DNA of 26,620 nucleotides from Pseudomonadota bacterium (GCA_022560215.1 JADFTO010000004.1:1-26620), one strand, 5' to 3'; counted from the stretch's first letter, positions 1-7,850 are shown. The notes: generated by a model from the sequence alone, not told the origin. Numbers and translations are program-made.

Positions 1-440
1 TGCACGCCAAAGCGGCGGGTCTCTACATGATCTGCACGCTTTCCAAACACGCGGTCGAAGCGGAAGGCTACGACGACGCCCTGATGCTCGACTGGCGCGG
101 GCGGGTGGCGGAATCGACGGGCGCCAACATCTTCTTCCTGTTCCCCGACGGTAAGCTGCACACGCCCGACCCCGACTGCTTCCTCGACGGCATCACCCGC
201 CAAACGGTCATCGGGCTGGCCCGCGATCTCGGCATCGAGGTGGTGGAGCGGGTCATCATGCCCGACGAGCTGGGCCAGGCCTCCGAGGTGTTCCTCACCG
301 GAACCGCCGCCGAGGTGACGCCGGTCGGCGCCATAGACGAGCACGCCTACACGCCCGGCGAGATCACCAGAACCCTGATGGAAGCCTATGAGACGGCCGT
401 CGGCAAGACACCCGAGAAGGCTGTCTCGGCGGCCGAATAG
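1..440 (+). CDS. ilvE: Branched-chain amino acid aminotransferase, C-terminal part (5' end outside window)
   Basis: The open frame enters from the left edge (first full codon at 3) and ends at TAG 438-440, giving about 145 residues. The family is PLP fold type IV, which transaminates leucine, isoleucine and valine with 2-oxoglutarate in the cytoplasm. Visible family marks are the ESTGANIFF segment, whose Glu contacts the PLP pyridine nitrogen, then DGITRQTVIGLARDLG, and EVFLTGTAAEVTPV near the C-terminus, which forms part of the cofactor phosphate and substrate pocket. The catalytic lysine lies upstream of the window. The ATG at 27 is an internal Met, not a start, because the frame is open and family-like upstream of it (HAKAAGLY). 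D-amino acid aminotransferase and aminodeoxychorismate lyase share this fold, but the TGTAAEVTPV segment fits the branched-chain enzyme best. Confidence 0.93.
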   Translation, partial: HAKAAGLYMICTLSKHAVEAEGYDDALMLDWRGRVAESTGANIFFLFPDGKLHTPDPDCFLDGITRQTVIGLARDLGIEVVERVIMPDELGQASEVFLTGTAAEVTPVGAIDEHAYTPGEITRTLMEAYETAVGKTPEKAVSAAE

Positions 441-491
441 GCGGCCCCCGCCCGGAAATTCCCGCGGCGGGCGGCAAAAAAAACGTGTTCC

Positions 492-595
492 TAGAGCATT
501 TTCCACGCAAGTGGAAACATGCGATAAGCCTACGCGGCGCTTGAGCGGCCAGAGGCAGAATCTAGGGCGATTCCATTTACATGGAATTCGCTCTA
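492..595. repeat. Palindromic intergenic repeat unit with TAGAGC/GCTCTA ends
   Basis: The unit begins with TAGAGC at 492-497 and ends with its reverse complement GCTCTA at 590-595. Inside are two perfect hairpins: TTTCCAC (500-506), loop GCAA, GTGGAAA (511-517); and ATTCCAT (570-576), loop TTAC, ATGGAAT (581-587). Elements of this plan, with a TAGAGC start and paired short hairpins, are widespread between genes in alphaproteobacteria; that is from memory and no copy count was possible here. It lies between convergent ilvE and the LOG-family gene and probably limits read-through from both. Its right end contains the TAG stop codon of the LOG-family gene. Confidence 0.75.
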
Positions 596-1402
596 CAGCC
601 GGCCGCCGGGATCGTCGAGGAAGCGCTCGGTCATCTCCGCGGTGATGTAGCGGTAGGCGTCGTCGACGGAATCCACGCGCTGGATCAGGTCCAGGTCGCC
701 CTTGTCGATGACGCCGTGGCGGACCATGGCGTCAAAGTCCAGGACGTCGTCCCAGTATCCCGTGCCGTAGACCACGATGGGCATCTTTTTCTTCAGCTTC
801 CGGGTCTGCACCAGGGTCATCAACTCGAAGAACTCGTCCATGGTGCCGAAGCCGCCGGGAAAGATCACCAGCGCCTTGGCCAGGTAGGTGAACCAGAACT
901 TGCGCATGAAGAAATAGTGGAACTCGAAAGCCAGCTCGCGGGTGATATAGGGGTTGCCGTGCTGTTCCTCGGGGAGGGAGATGTTGAGCCCGATGTTGAT
1001 CCCCTTGGCTTCCGAGGCGCCCCGGTTGGCGGCCTCCATGATGCCCGGCCCGCCGCCGGTGCAGACCACGAACCGGCGCCGGGTGTCTTCCAGGCCCTTC
1101 GACCAGCGGGTCAGCCGGCGGGCCAGCTCGCGGGCGTCCTCGTAGTACCGCGAGAGCGCAAGGCGGCGTTCCGCCGCGCCAACGTCGCCGCCCCCGGCAC
1201 GCGCCTCTTCCAGGGCCCGGGTTGCCTCGTCGCGGGGAAGAATCCGGGCCGAACCGAAGAAAACGATGGTGTCGCTGATGTTCAGGTCCTCGAAGCGGGC
1301 GTGGGGCTCCAGGTACTCGGCCAGGATGCGCAAGGGCCTGGCGTCGGCCCGGTCGATGAACGCCCGGTTCCTGTAGGCTTTCACCGGCCAGTCGTCGGTC
1401 AT
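593..1402 (-). CDS. LOG-family (TIGR00730-type) Rossmann-fold protein
   Basis: The 269-residue product has the two signatures of the lysine-decarboxylase-like/LOG family: GGGPGIMEAANRGA in the middle and PGGFGTMDEFFE about 60 residues later. The PGGxGTxxE motif binds the nucleotide phosphate; characterised members are cytokinin riboside 5'-monophosphate phosphoribohydrolases or related AMP/NMP nucleosidases. An N-terminal extension of about 50 residues precedes the Rossmann start (TIVFFGSARI), as in the longer bacterial members. The substrate cannot be assigned from sequence, and there is no lysine decarboxylase activity to expect despite the old family name. The ATG start at 1402 lies 49 bp downstream of moaE in transcription order, so it may be the last gene of the molybdenum cofactor run. 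Its stop codon lies inside the flanking repeat element. Confidence 0.9.
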   Translation of the reverse strand: MTDDWPVKAYRNRAFIDRADARPLRILAEYLEPHARFEDLNISDTIVFFGSARILPRDEATRALEEARAGGGDVGAAERRLALSRYYEDARELARRLTRWSKGLEDTRRRFVVCTGGGPGIMEAANRGASEAKGINIGLNISLPEEQHGNPYITRELAFEFHYFFMRKFWFTYLAKALVIFPGGFGTMDEFFELMTLVQTRKLKKKMPIVVYGTGYWDDVLDFDAMVRHGVIDKGDLDLIQRVDSVDDAYRYITAEMTERFLDDPGGRL

Positions 1403-1451
1403 GGTCCGTCTCCTAGGGCGCTACCAGAAGGTGGTTTCTCAACCAAGAGCG

Positions 1452-1919
1452 CTATCGGGACGAGCCCGCCTTCCCGCCCGCCTTCCAGCGCGACGCCGCT
1501 TCGTCGTCGGCGGCTCGGGCCTGCACCCAGCGGGCGCCGTCGGGGCCTTCCTCGCGCTTCCAGAAGGGCGCCTTGGTCTTCAGCCAGTCGATGAGGAACT
1601 CGCACGATTCGAAGGCCGCCTTCCGGTGGGGCGAGACGGTGGCCACCAGCACGATGGTGTCGCCCGGCTCCAGCCGGCCATGGCGGTGGATGATCAGGGA
1701 ATCCTCCAGCGGCCAGCGTTCCCGCGCCTCGGCCTCGATCTTCTCCAGGGCGCGCTCGGTCATCCCGGGATAGTGCTCCAGGGTCATGGCGCCGAGGGTG
1801 CCGTCAGAATCGCGGACCAGGCCGACGAAGACGCAAACGGAACCGACTGCGCTGTTACCCCGGCCCAGGCGCGCCACCTCGGCGCCGACGTCGAAATCCT
1901 CCCGCTGTACCCTGATCAC
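1452..1919 (-). CDS. moaE: Molybdopterin synthase catalytic (large) subunit MoaE
   Basis: This 155-residue protein is the large subunit of molybdopterin synthase, which with thiocarboxylated MoaD inserts two sulfurs into cyclic pyranopterin monophosphate. Seen in the sequence: VFVGLVRD near residue 31 with the conserved Arg, LEHYPGM around 48, IIHRHGRLEPGD around 76, and DWLKTKAPFWKRE around 111. K114 and K121 have the seven-residue spacing of the active-site pair K119/K126 of the E. coli enzyme. The start is GTG at 1919, with GAGG about 9 nt upstream and only 12 bp after the moaD stop. The C-terminal 25 residues beyond the core are low complexity (Ala/Gly/Lys/Ser). Confidence 0.95.
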   Translation of the reverse strand: MIRVQREDFDVGAEVARLGRGNSAVGSVCVFVGLVRDSDGTLGAMTLEHYPGMTERALEKIEAEARERWPLEDSLIIHRHGRLEPGDTIVLVATVSPHRKAAFESCEFLIDWLKTKAPFWKREEGPDGARWVQARAADDEAASRWKAGGKAGSSR

Positions 1920-1931
1920 TTGTCCGCGTCC

Positions 1932-2204
1932 TCATTCCCCGTCGGCAACTCCCGCCCCCCCGGTGATGGGCGGGAAAAAAGCCACCTCGTCCCCGGGCCC
2001 GACCGGGTGGTCCAGTGTAACATACTCCTGGTTGACCGCGACGCGGACCACTGACAAGTCCTCGAAGGCCTCGGCGAAACCGCCGCCCCGGCCTTTCAGC
2101 CATTGGATCAGTGCCGCCACGTCGCGGGTCCCGCCGGGGGGGGTGGCGTCCTCCTCGGCGACGCCGGTCTTCTCGCGCAGCCAGGCGAAATAGAGAAGTT
2201 TCAT
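1932..2204 (-). CDS. moaD: Molybdopterin synthase sulfur carrier subunit MoaD, with unusual C-terminal tail
   Basis: This 90-residue ubiquitin-like protein starts MKLLYFAWLREKTG and carries the family core LSVVRVAVNQEYV and GDEVAFFPPITGG. MoaD normally ends in Gly-Gly, which MoeB adenylates and a sulfurtransferase converts to a thiocarboxylate. Here TGG is followed by AGVADGE before TGA, read directly from 1932-1960. The start is fixed by the ATGA overlap with the moeA stop (2201-2204), typical of translational coupling. A longer open frame continues upstream in this phase through moeA, but it is a shadow of moeA without family similarity. Identity is not in doubt, but function requires either removal of the tail or tolerance of it. 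Confidence 0.93.
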   Translation of the reverse strand: MKLLYFAWLREKTGVAEEDATPPGGTRDVAALIQWLKGRGGGFAEAFEDLSVVRVAVNQEYVTLDHPVGPGDEVAFFPPITGGAGVADGE

Positions 2205-3445
2205 ACGCTCACCTCGCTGAAGGGAAGATAATCCACCATGGCCCCCTTGCTGACGGGTCCCTGGTCCTCGGGCAGCTCCACCAGGCCGTCCGCCTCCACC
2301 ATGGAGGTCAGGATGCCGGCCCCTCCGACGGGATACTTGACCGCCTCCAGCACGCCGTCCGCCCCCCGTTCCAGGCGGACGCGCACCCATTCCCGGCGGC
2401 CCAGCTTCTTCAGGTGATCGAATCCGGCGGGGACGCGGAAATGGTTGGGCTTGATGTCCGTCCGCCCCGACAGGAGCAACACCACGGGCCGGGCGATGCA
2501 CATGAAGGTGACCATGGCCGCAACCGGGTTCCCGGGCAGGCCGACAAACGCCTTTCCCTTGACCTGGCCCATGGCGATGGGCCGGCCGGGCTTGATGGCC
2601 AGGCGCCAGAAATGCAGGCTGCCCAGGGATTCCACTGCGTCCTTGACGTGGTCCTCCTCGCCCAGGCTGACGCCGCCCGACGTGATCAGCAGGTGGTTGT
2701 CGCCGGCCGCCCGGTCCAGGGCCTGGCGGATGGCGTCCAGGTCGTCGGGCAGGATGCCCAAGTCCGCCACCTCGCATCCCAGCCCCTGCAACAACCCCGA
2801 GACGGTGTAGCGGTTGGAATCGAAGATGCAGCCGGGGCCCGCCTCGGCCATGGGATCGCGGACCTCGTCGCCGGTGGAGAACACCGCCGCCCTGAGCCGC
2901 TCGTAGACCGTGAGCTCCCGGCACCCGACCGAGGCGGCGAGCCCGATCTCCTGGGGCCGGAGCAGCCGTCCCGCCCGGAGGATGAGCGAGCCTGCCTCCA
3001 CGTCCTCGCCCGCGAAGCGGCGGTTGGCGCCCCGCTTGATCCCCGGGCTCAGGATGACGTGATCCCCGTCGGCCCGGCAGTCCTCTTCCATGTACACCGT
3101 GTCCGGGCCTTCGGGCATGGGGGCGCCGGTAAAGATGCGCAAGGCTTCGCCTCGCCGCGCCGGGCGCTTTAGGGGATGGCCGGCGCTCGCCCGTCCCGTC
3201 ACCGGCAGCCGGGTTTCCCCGTCCAGGTCGTCGAAGAAGACGGCGTATCCGTCCACCGCCGCGTTGTCGTGGGGGGGCACCGATCGGGGCGCCGTCACGT
3301 CGTCGGCCAGGGTCCGCGCCAGGGCCTGGGACAAGGGCACCGCCTCGGAGCCCACCACCGGGCCCAGCCTCGCGGCCAGGATGTCCAGGGCCTCGGCCAG
3401 GGGCATCAGGTCGGCGCCGGCGGCGAAACAATCGTCCAGGGTCAT
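2201..3445 (-). CDS. moeA: Molybdopterin molybdenumtransferase MoeA
   Basis: This 414-residue enzyme inserts molybdate into adenylylated molybdopterin. Visible family landmarks are NAAVDGYAV near residue 60 (the conserved Asp loop), RIFTGAPMPEG near 117, FSTGDEV near 195, TSGGVSLGEEDHVKD near 260, KPGRPIAMG near 290 and GLPGNPVAAMVTF near 305. The start chosen is the ATG at 3445, which overlaps the mobB stop as ATGA. An ATG 16 codons upstream (3493) lies inside mobB and would add a non-family leader. The stop overlaps the moaD start in the same way, so mobB, moeA and moaD should be translated as one coupled unit. Length matches bacterial MoeA at about 400-410 residues. Confidence 0.95.
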   Translation of the reverse strand: MTLDDCFAAGADLMPLAEALDILAARLGPVVGSEAVPLSQALARTLADDVTAPRSVPPHDNAAVDGYAVFFDDLDGETRLPVTGRASAGHPLKRPARRGEALRIFTGAPMPEGPDTVYMEEDCRADGDHVILSPGIKRGANRRFAGEDVEAGSLILRAGRLLRPQEIGLAASVGCRELTVYERLRAAVFSTGDEVRDPMAEAGPGCIFDSNRYTVSGLLQGLGCEVADLGILPDDLDAIRQALDRAAGDNHLLITSGGVSLGEEDHVKDAVESLGSLHFWRLAIKPGRPIAMGQVKGKAFVGLPGNPVAAMVTFMCIARPVVLLLSGRTDIKPNHFRVPAGFDHLKKLGRREWVRVRLERGADGVLEAVKYPVGGAGILTSMVEADGLVELPEDQGPVSKGAMVDYLPFSEVSV

Positions 3446-3975
3446 CGTCCGCCACCGTCCCCTGGGGAAGATGGGCGGCCCCGCAGCCCACAATGCCCGA
3501 CGATGAAATCGGCGATGGCGGGAATGTCGTCCAGGTCGAGCACCGGCGCCTCCAGTCCGGGCAGGGGTTCATCGCTGGCCACCGCCACGATGGTGGGGTC
3601 CTCGGAACACAGAATGGACTTTCCCGTCGCCCGGCGGAAGACCTCCAGCTTGTTGTGGGGATACGTCTTGAATCCCTCGATCAGGACCAGGTCCACCGGC
3701 GCCATCCGCCCGAGCAGTTCATCGATGTCCGGTTCCGGGGTGTCGCGGAGCTCATGCAGCAGGGCCCAGCGCGCCGACGACGTGACCAGGACCTCCGTGG
3801 CGCCGGCGGCGCGGTGCTCATAGGAATCCTTGCCCCGCCTGTCCATGTCGAAAGCGTGGTGGGTGTGCTTCATGGTGGACACGGACAGCCCCCGCCCGAT
3901 CAGTTCGGGCAGCAGCCCGGTCATGAGCGTCGTCTTGCCGCTGCCGCTCCAGCCGACGAGTCCGAAGATTTTCAC
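3442..3975 (-). CDS. mobB: Molybdopterin-guanine dinucleotide biosynthesis adapter protein MobB
   Basis: This 177-residue P-loop GTPase assists MobA in forming the guanine dinucleotide cofactor. The N-terminus MKIFGLVGWSGSGKTTLM contains the Walker A motif (residues 8-16), followed by STMKHTHHAFDMDRRGKDSYEHRAAGA, typical of MobB, and LVLIEGFKTYPHNKLEVFR, the conserved EGFK segment. The start is GTG at 3975 with an AGGGGGAG Shine-Dalgarno just upstream; no in-frame ATG precedes the P-loop. Length matches E. coli MobB (about 175). No mobA is visible in this window. The gene lies 53 bp downstream of pgsA in transcription order and overlaps moeA by 4 bp. Confidence 0.93.
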   Translation of the reverse strand: MKIFGLVGWSGSGKTTLMTGLLPELIGRGLSVSTMKHTHHAFDMDRRGKDSYEHRAAGATEVLVTSSARWALLHELRDTPEPDIDELLGRMAPVDLVLIEGFKTYPHNKLEVFRRATGKSILCSEDPTIVAVASDEPLPGLEAPVLDLDDIPAIADFIVGHCGLRGRPSSPGDGGGR

Positions 3976-4028
3976 CGCTCCCCCTGGCAAACCATACGTC
4001 CCAGTAATTGGGGAAATTTCAGGGAAAA

Positions 4029-4634
4029 TCAACCGGAGCCGGCTTTGCGGGTCTTGTCCTCGGGCCCGCAATCGGTGGCCGCGATGTACCTCAAACCGGT
4101 CATCAGGTAGTCGAATCCGGTCACAAGGGTGAGCGCGGCGGCCGCCCACAGGCCGATGACGCCGATCTCGGTGGTCGACAGGGGGCCGAAATCGGGCCCG
4201 GCGCCGCCGACGATCAGGAAGCCCAGCGTCAACATCTGTATGGTGGTCTTCCACTTGGCCATGCGGGACACGGGCATGCCCACCCGGATCTCGGCCAGGA
4301 ACTCGCGCAGGCCGGAGACCACGATCTCGCGGCACAGAATCACCGCCGCCGGCAGGATGGTCAAGCCGCCGATGCGGTCTATGGCGACCATCATCAGCAA
4401 CACCCCCGCCACCAGGAGCTTGTCGGCTATGGGGTCCATGAATCGCCCCAGGTTCGACTGCTGGTGCCAGGCGCGGGCCAGGTAGCCGTCGAAGAAGTCG
4501 GTAACGCAGGCGTAGGTGTAGACGGTGAAGGCCAGCCAATTGCCGAGCGGCGCCGGTATGAAGAGCAGCACGACCACCACCGGGATGGCGATGATCCTGG
4601 AAAAGGTGAGGATGTTCGGCAGGTTGGTCAGCAT
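4029..4634 (-). CDS. pgsA: CDP-diacylglycerol--glycerol-3-phosphate 3-phosphatidyltransferase
   Basis: This 201-residue integral membrane enzyme makes phosphatidylglycerol phosphate, the committed step to phosphatidylglycerol and cardiolipin. The CDP-alcohol phosphatidyltransferase motif is complete: D46, D49, G50, A53, R54, G63, D67 and D71 fit DX2DGX2ARX8GX3DX3D exactly. The N-terminus MLTNLPNILTFSRI is typical of PgsA, and several hydrophobic helices follow (residues 12-45, 75-110, 140-180). The ATG start at 4634 leaves 126 bp after uvrC, enough for a promoter although none is convincing. The pairing uvrC-pgsA-molybdenum cofactor genes recurs in alphaproteobacteria. Confidence 0.95.
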   Translation of the reverse strand: MLTNLPNILTFSRIIAIPVVVVLLFIPAPLGNWLAFTVYTYACVTDFFDGYLARAWHQQSNLGRFMDPIADKLLVAGVLLMMVAIDRIGGLTILPAAVILCREIVVSGLREFLAEIRVGMPVSRMAKWKTTIQMLTLGFLIVGGAGPDFGPLSTTEIGVIGLWAAAALTLVTGFDYLMTGLRYIAATDCGPEDKTRKAGSG

Positions 4635-4760
4635 TGCACAATTCGGGCGCTCGGCCCCGGGGGCATCGCCGGTGATCGGCCAACGCTCAGGGGCCGTCCC
4701 GGCGGGAAGTTTTCATCCTATAGCATGGAATCATGAACGAGGGTACCGGTGTCATAGACT

Positions 4761-6656
4761 CTATCCATCGGCGTGGAAGCGGTCGTAAATCCTGCTGGCC
4801 ATGGCGGCGCTTATGCCGTCCACGGCCCGCAGGTCCGCCGCCCCGGCCCGGGCCACCGCCGCCGCCGACCCGAAGTGGTGGAGCAGGGCCTTCTTGCGCT
4901 TGGGGCCAATGCCGGAGACGTCGTCCAGGACCGATCGTTTCATGGCCTTGGAGCGTTTCGCCCGGTGGGCGCCGATGGCGAAGCGGTGGGCCTCGTCCCT
5001 GAGCCTTTGCAGGAAATAGTGAACCGGGTTCCTGGGCGCCAGATCGATGGGCTTCCTCCCGGGCAGGAATATCCGTTCCCTGCCCTCGCCCCGCCCCTTG
5101 GCGATGGCCGCCACCTTCACGTCGTCGCAGCCCAGTTCCTCGAAGACCTCCAGGGCGACGCCCAGCTGCCCCGCCCCGCCGTCGATGAGGACCAGGTCCG
5201 GCCACTGGCCCTTCGCCGGGTCTTCCTTGAGGGCGCGGGAGAAGCGCCGCGTGAGGACCTCGCGCATCATGGCGTAATCGTCTCCCGGCGAGGCGGTGCC
5301 CTCGCCCCCTTCGCGCCTGAGGGCGGCGCCGCGGATGGTGAACTTGCGGAAGGCGTTCCTCATCATGCCCTCGGGCCCGGCGACGATCATGACGCCGACG
5401 GGCCGCGAACCGGAAACGTGGCTGTTGTCGAAGACCTCTATGCGGTCCGGCGGCGCCTCCAGCCCCAGCAGCCGGGACAGGCCTTCGAGCAGCCGGCGCT
5501 GGGAGGCGCTTTCCGCCAGGCGCCGTGACAAGGCCTCCCTGGCGTTGGTGATGGCGTGGTCCATCAATCGACGCTTTTCGCCGCGCCTCGGGCGGTCGAT
5601 CAAGACCCTTCGGCCGGCGCGCACCCGCAAGGCTTCCGCCAACAGGCCCGAGTTGGCCAGCGGATGGCTGACCAGCACCCGGGCGGGCGGCGTCTTGTTG
5701 TCGTAGAACTGCCCGATGAAGGCTTCCAGGACCCGGGATTCGTCGTCGTCCCGGCCGTGGCTCGGGAAATAGGCCCGGTTGCCGAAGTTGCACCCGGCCC
5801 GGATAAAGAACACCTGGACGCAGGTCTGCCCCCCCGCCTGGTGGACGGCCATCACGTCGGCCTCGCCGATGCCGGCGGGGTTGATGTCCTGATGGGCCTG
5901 GATCTGGGTCAGGGCCCGGATGCGGTCCCGGAACTGGCCTGCCTTCTCGTAGGCGAGCTCGCCGCTGGCCTCCTGCATGCGCCGGGCCAGCCGGCGCTGG
6001 ATGCGCCGGCTGTCGCCCGAGAGAAAGGCGCGCGCCTGGTCCACCAGGTCCGCGTAGTCGTCTTCCCCGATGCGCCCCACGCACGGCGCCGCGCAGCGCT
6101 TGATCTGGTGCAGCAGGCAGGGCCGCGAGCGGTTCTGGAACACGGCGTCGCTGCACGTCCTGAGGAGGAAGGCCCGCTGCAGGACGGCGAGGGTCTGGTT
6201 CACCGCGCCGGCGGACGCGAAGGGTCCGAAATAGTCCCCTTTGCGGTTGCGGGCGCCCCGGTGCTTGAGGATCCGCGGGAAGGAATGGTCGCCGGTGACC
6301 AGGATGGAGGGAAAGGACTTGTCGTCGCGAAGCAGGATGTTGTAGCGGGGCTTCAGCCGCTTGATCAGGTTGGCCTCCAGAAGCAGGGCCTCGGCCTCGG
6401 TGTGGGTGGTGACGAATTCCATGGACGCCGTCTCCGCCACCATGCGCAGGAGGCGGGTCGACTGGCGCCGGGGATTGGTGTAACTGGCCACCCTGTGCCT
6501 GAGGTTCTTCGCCTTGCCGACGTAAAGAACCCGGCCCCGGGCGTTGATCATGCGGTAGACTCCGGGACTCCCCGGCAGGGTCTTGAGGTGTGATCGAATC
6601 ACGGCGGCGCCGGTGGGGATGTCCGAGGTTGAGTCCATGTTTCGCTCTCTTTTCAT
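4761..6656 (-). CDS. uvrC: Excinuclease ABC subunit C
   Basis: This 631-residue nuclease makes both incisions in nucleotide excision repair after UvrA and UvrB locate the lesion. Seen in order: GIY-YIG domain near residues 28-110 (GVYRM ... LYVGKAKNLRHRV, the 3' incision nuclease), a cysteine-bearing central part, a UVR helix segment around 200-240 that contacts UvrB, the RNase H-like 5' incision domain (VFDNSHVSGSRPVG, then LVLIDGGAGQLG and the HRFAIGAHR histidine region), and C-terminal helix-hairpin-helix repeats (SGIGPKRKKALLHHFGS ... VDGISAAMA). The ATG at 6656 gives MKRERNMDST; an alternative ATG at 6638 has a good AAAGAGAG upstream and may be the real start, shortening the protein by six residues. 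Both keep all domains. Confidence 0.96.
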   Translation of the reverse strand: MKRERNMDSTSDIPTGAAVIRSHLKTLPGSPGVYRMINARGRVLYVGKAKNLRHRVASYTNPRRQSTRLLRMVAETASMEFVTTHTEAEALLLEANLIKRLKPRYNILLRDDKSFPSILVTGDHSFPRILKHRGARNRKGDYFGPFASAGAVNQTLAVLQRAFLLRTCSDAVFQNRSRPCLLHQIKRCAAPCVGRIGEDDYADLVDQARAFLSGDSRRIQRRLARRMQEASGELAYEKAGQFRDRIRALTQIQAHQDINPAGIGEADVMAVHQAGGQTCVQVFFIRAGCNFGNRAYFPSHGRDDDESRVLEAFIGQFYDNKTPPARVLVSHPLANSGLLAEALRVRAGRRVLIDRPRRGEKRRLMDHAITNAREALSRRLAESASQRRLLEGLSRLLGLEAPPDRIEVFDNSHVSGSRPVGVMIVAGPEGMMRNAFRKFTIRGAALRREGGEGTASPGDDYAMMREVLTRRFSRALKEDPAKGQWPDLVLIDGGAGQLGVALEVFEELGCDDVKVAAIAKGRGEGRERIFLPGRKPIDLAPRNPVHYFLQRLRDEAHRFAIGAHRAKRSKAMKRSVLDDVSGIGPKRKKALLHHFGSAAAVARAGAADLRAVDGISAAMASRIYDRFHADG

Positions 6657-7082
6657 GGCCGCCCTGGCGAGGGATTCGAGGCCGCGAACAGGGAACGGCG
6701 CAACTATCCACGATATGTGTGGACAAGTCTGTTGAAAACCTCGCTTTTGCCGGCCAATGCCCTAAGGAATCAAAGGGTTTCCTTATTTTGCACAAAAATT
6801 AGGCAAAAAACTTAATGCCTTGTTTTCCCATATGAAATCTCAATATCTCGCCGGGGATCGGGATGGACGCATGTTTCGGGGAGAAAGCCATGGACGGGAA
6901 CGGATATGTGCATCCCCCTGTGTACAACTCGGGCGCAAATGGCGGGCAAGTCCCTGTTTTGCAAGGGGTTGGCGGGTGATGATGCCGCCCGGCAAGCGGC
7001 CTACTAAACCGCCGCCGCCGGCAGGCGCTTAGGCCTGCCCGCTCCCCCGAAGGATCCGCCCGCCGGCCGGGGAAGACACGGT
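6657..7082. other. 426-bp intergenic region with an AT-rich core, upstream of uvrC
   Basis: This gap separates the uvrC start from the SDR gene stop. Roughly 6770-6850 is conspicuously AT-rich for this genome, with runs such as TTATTTTGCACAAAAATT and GGCAAAAAACTTAATGCC. It is the natural place for the uvrC promoter on the minus strand, but no -35/-10 pair stands out. Near the SDR stop, GGCAGGC (7020-7026) and GCCTGCC (7033-7039) form a 7-bp stem without a T-run, a weak terminator candidate. A 29-codon open frame at 6890-6979 (+) has GGGGAG 8 nt upstream of its ATG, but nothing else supports it. No tRNA-like fold was seen. Confidence 0.5.
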
Positions 7083-7850
7083 TCACGAACGGGAGACTTC
7101 TTCTTCCCCCGCCCTCCAGCCCAGGTGCTGGCCGCCGTCGAGGGCGATCATCTGGCCGGTCATGGCGGGCGCATCGATGATGAAACGCACCGCGTCGCAG
7201 ATTTCCCCCGGCATGACGTTGCGCCCGAGCGGCAGGGACGACCACTGGCGGATGAAATCCCGGTCCGTCTGGCGGGCGCTCGGCAGGGTCGGGCCGGGTC
7301 CGATGGCGTTGACCCGGATGCGCGGAGCGAGCGCCATGGCGAGCGACCGGGTCAGGGCCCAAAGCCCCGCCTTGCTCACCGTATAGGAGGTGAAGGACGG
7401 GGTGAGGTTCCACACCCTCTGGTCGATCATGTTGATGACGTTGCCTTCCAGGTCGTCGGGCAATCCGGCCGTGAAGGCCTGGGTGAGCACGAAAGGCGCG
7501 CGCAGATTGACCTGCATGTGGGCGTCCCAGGTGTCCTTGGTGGCGGTCTCGGGGGTGTCCTTCTCGAAGACCGAGGCGTTGTTGACGAGACAGGTGACAG
7601 GGCCCACTTCCCGGGCCGCCTGGGAGAGCAGCCCGGCGGTCTCGTCCTCCCGCGTCAGGTCGGCCCGGACCGCCACCGCCCGGCCGCCGTCTCGGGTGAT
7701 GTCGCCGACCAGGGCGCGGGCGTCGTCGCCCGAGGTGTTGAAGTGAACCGCCACCGCCCAGCCGTGGGCCGCCAGGTCGCGGGATATGGCGCCGCCGATG
7801 CGCCTGGCGCCGCCGGTGACCAGGGCGGTTTTCACGGGCATCTCGGTCAT
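7083..7850 (-). CDS. SDR family oxidoreductase, pteridine reductase-like
   Basis: This 255-residue classical short-chain dehydrogenase has the N-terminal cofactor motif ALVTGGARRIGGAI (residues 9-22), CLVNNASVFEKDT around 86, the catalytic YTVSK pair around 155, and RVNAIGPGPTLPS around 178. The ARRIG form of the glycine motif, with two arginines suited to NADPH, and NNASVF resemble the FolM/PTR1 branch (dihydromonapterin/pteridine reductases), so reduction of a pterin is a reasonable but unproven guess. The C-terminal GQMIALDGGQHLGW is also typical of that group. The ATG at 7850 has only a weak Shine-Dalgarno. It lies 54 bp downstream of the decayed TerC-type gene. Confidence 0.9.
   Translation of the reverse strand: MTEMPVKTALVTGGARRIGGAISRDLAAHGWAVAVHFNTSGDDARALVGDITRDGGRAVAVRADLTREDETAGLLSQAAREVGPVTCLVNNASVFEKDTPETATKDTWDAHMQVNLRAPFVLTQAFTAGLPDDLEGNVINMIDQRVWNLTPSFTSYTVSKAGLWALTRSLAMALAPRIRVNAIGPGPTLPSARQTDRDFIRQWSSLPLGRNVMPGEICDAVRFIIDAPAMTGQMIALDGGQHLGWRAGEEEVSRS

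Noticed and set aside
581..1594. Long plus-strand frames opposite the LOG-family gene, and similar ones opposite nearly every minus-strand gene
   Set aside because: They mirror real genes with strong family motifs and give Gly/Ala/Arg/His-rich translations without recognisable domains.
3446..3493. Upstream ATG giving moeA 16 more residues
   Set aside because: It lies inside mobB; the ATGA overlap at 3442-3445 and family length support the shorter form.
1932..3572. A single 546-codon minus-strand frame spanning moeA and moaD
   Set aside because: Only its last 90 codons are a real protein (MoaD); the rest is a shadow of moeA in another frame.
4687..6795. A 702-codon open frame on the minus strand, longer than uvrC
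   Set aside because: It is a shifted frame of uvrC; its product is Arg/Pro/Gly-rich without family features, a common effect of very high GC.
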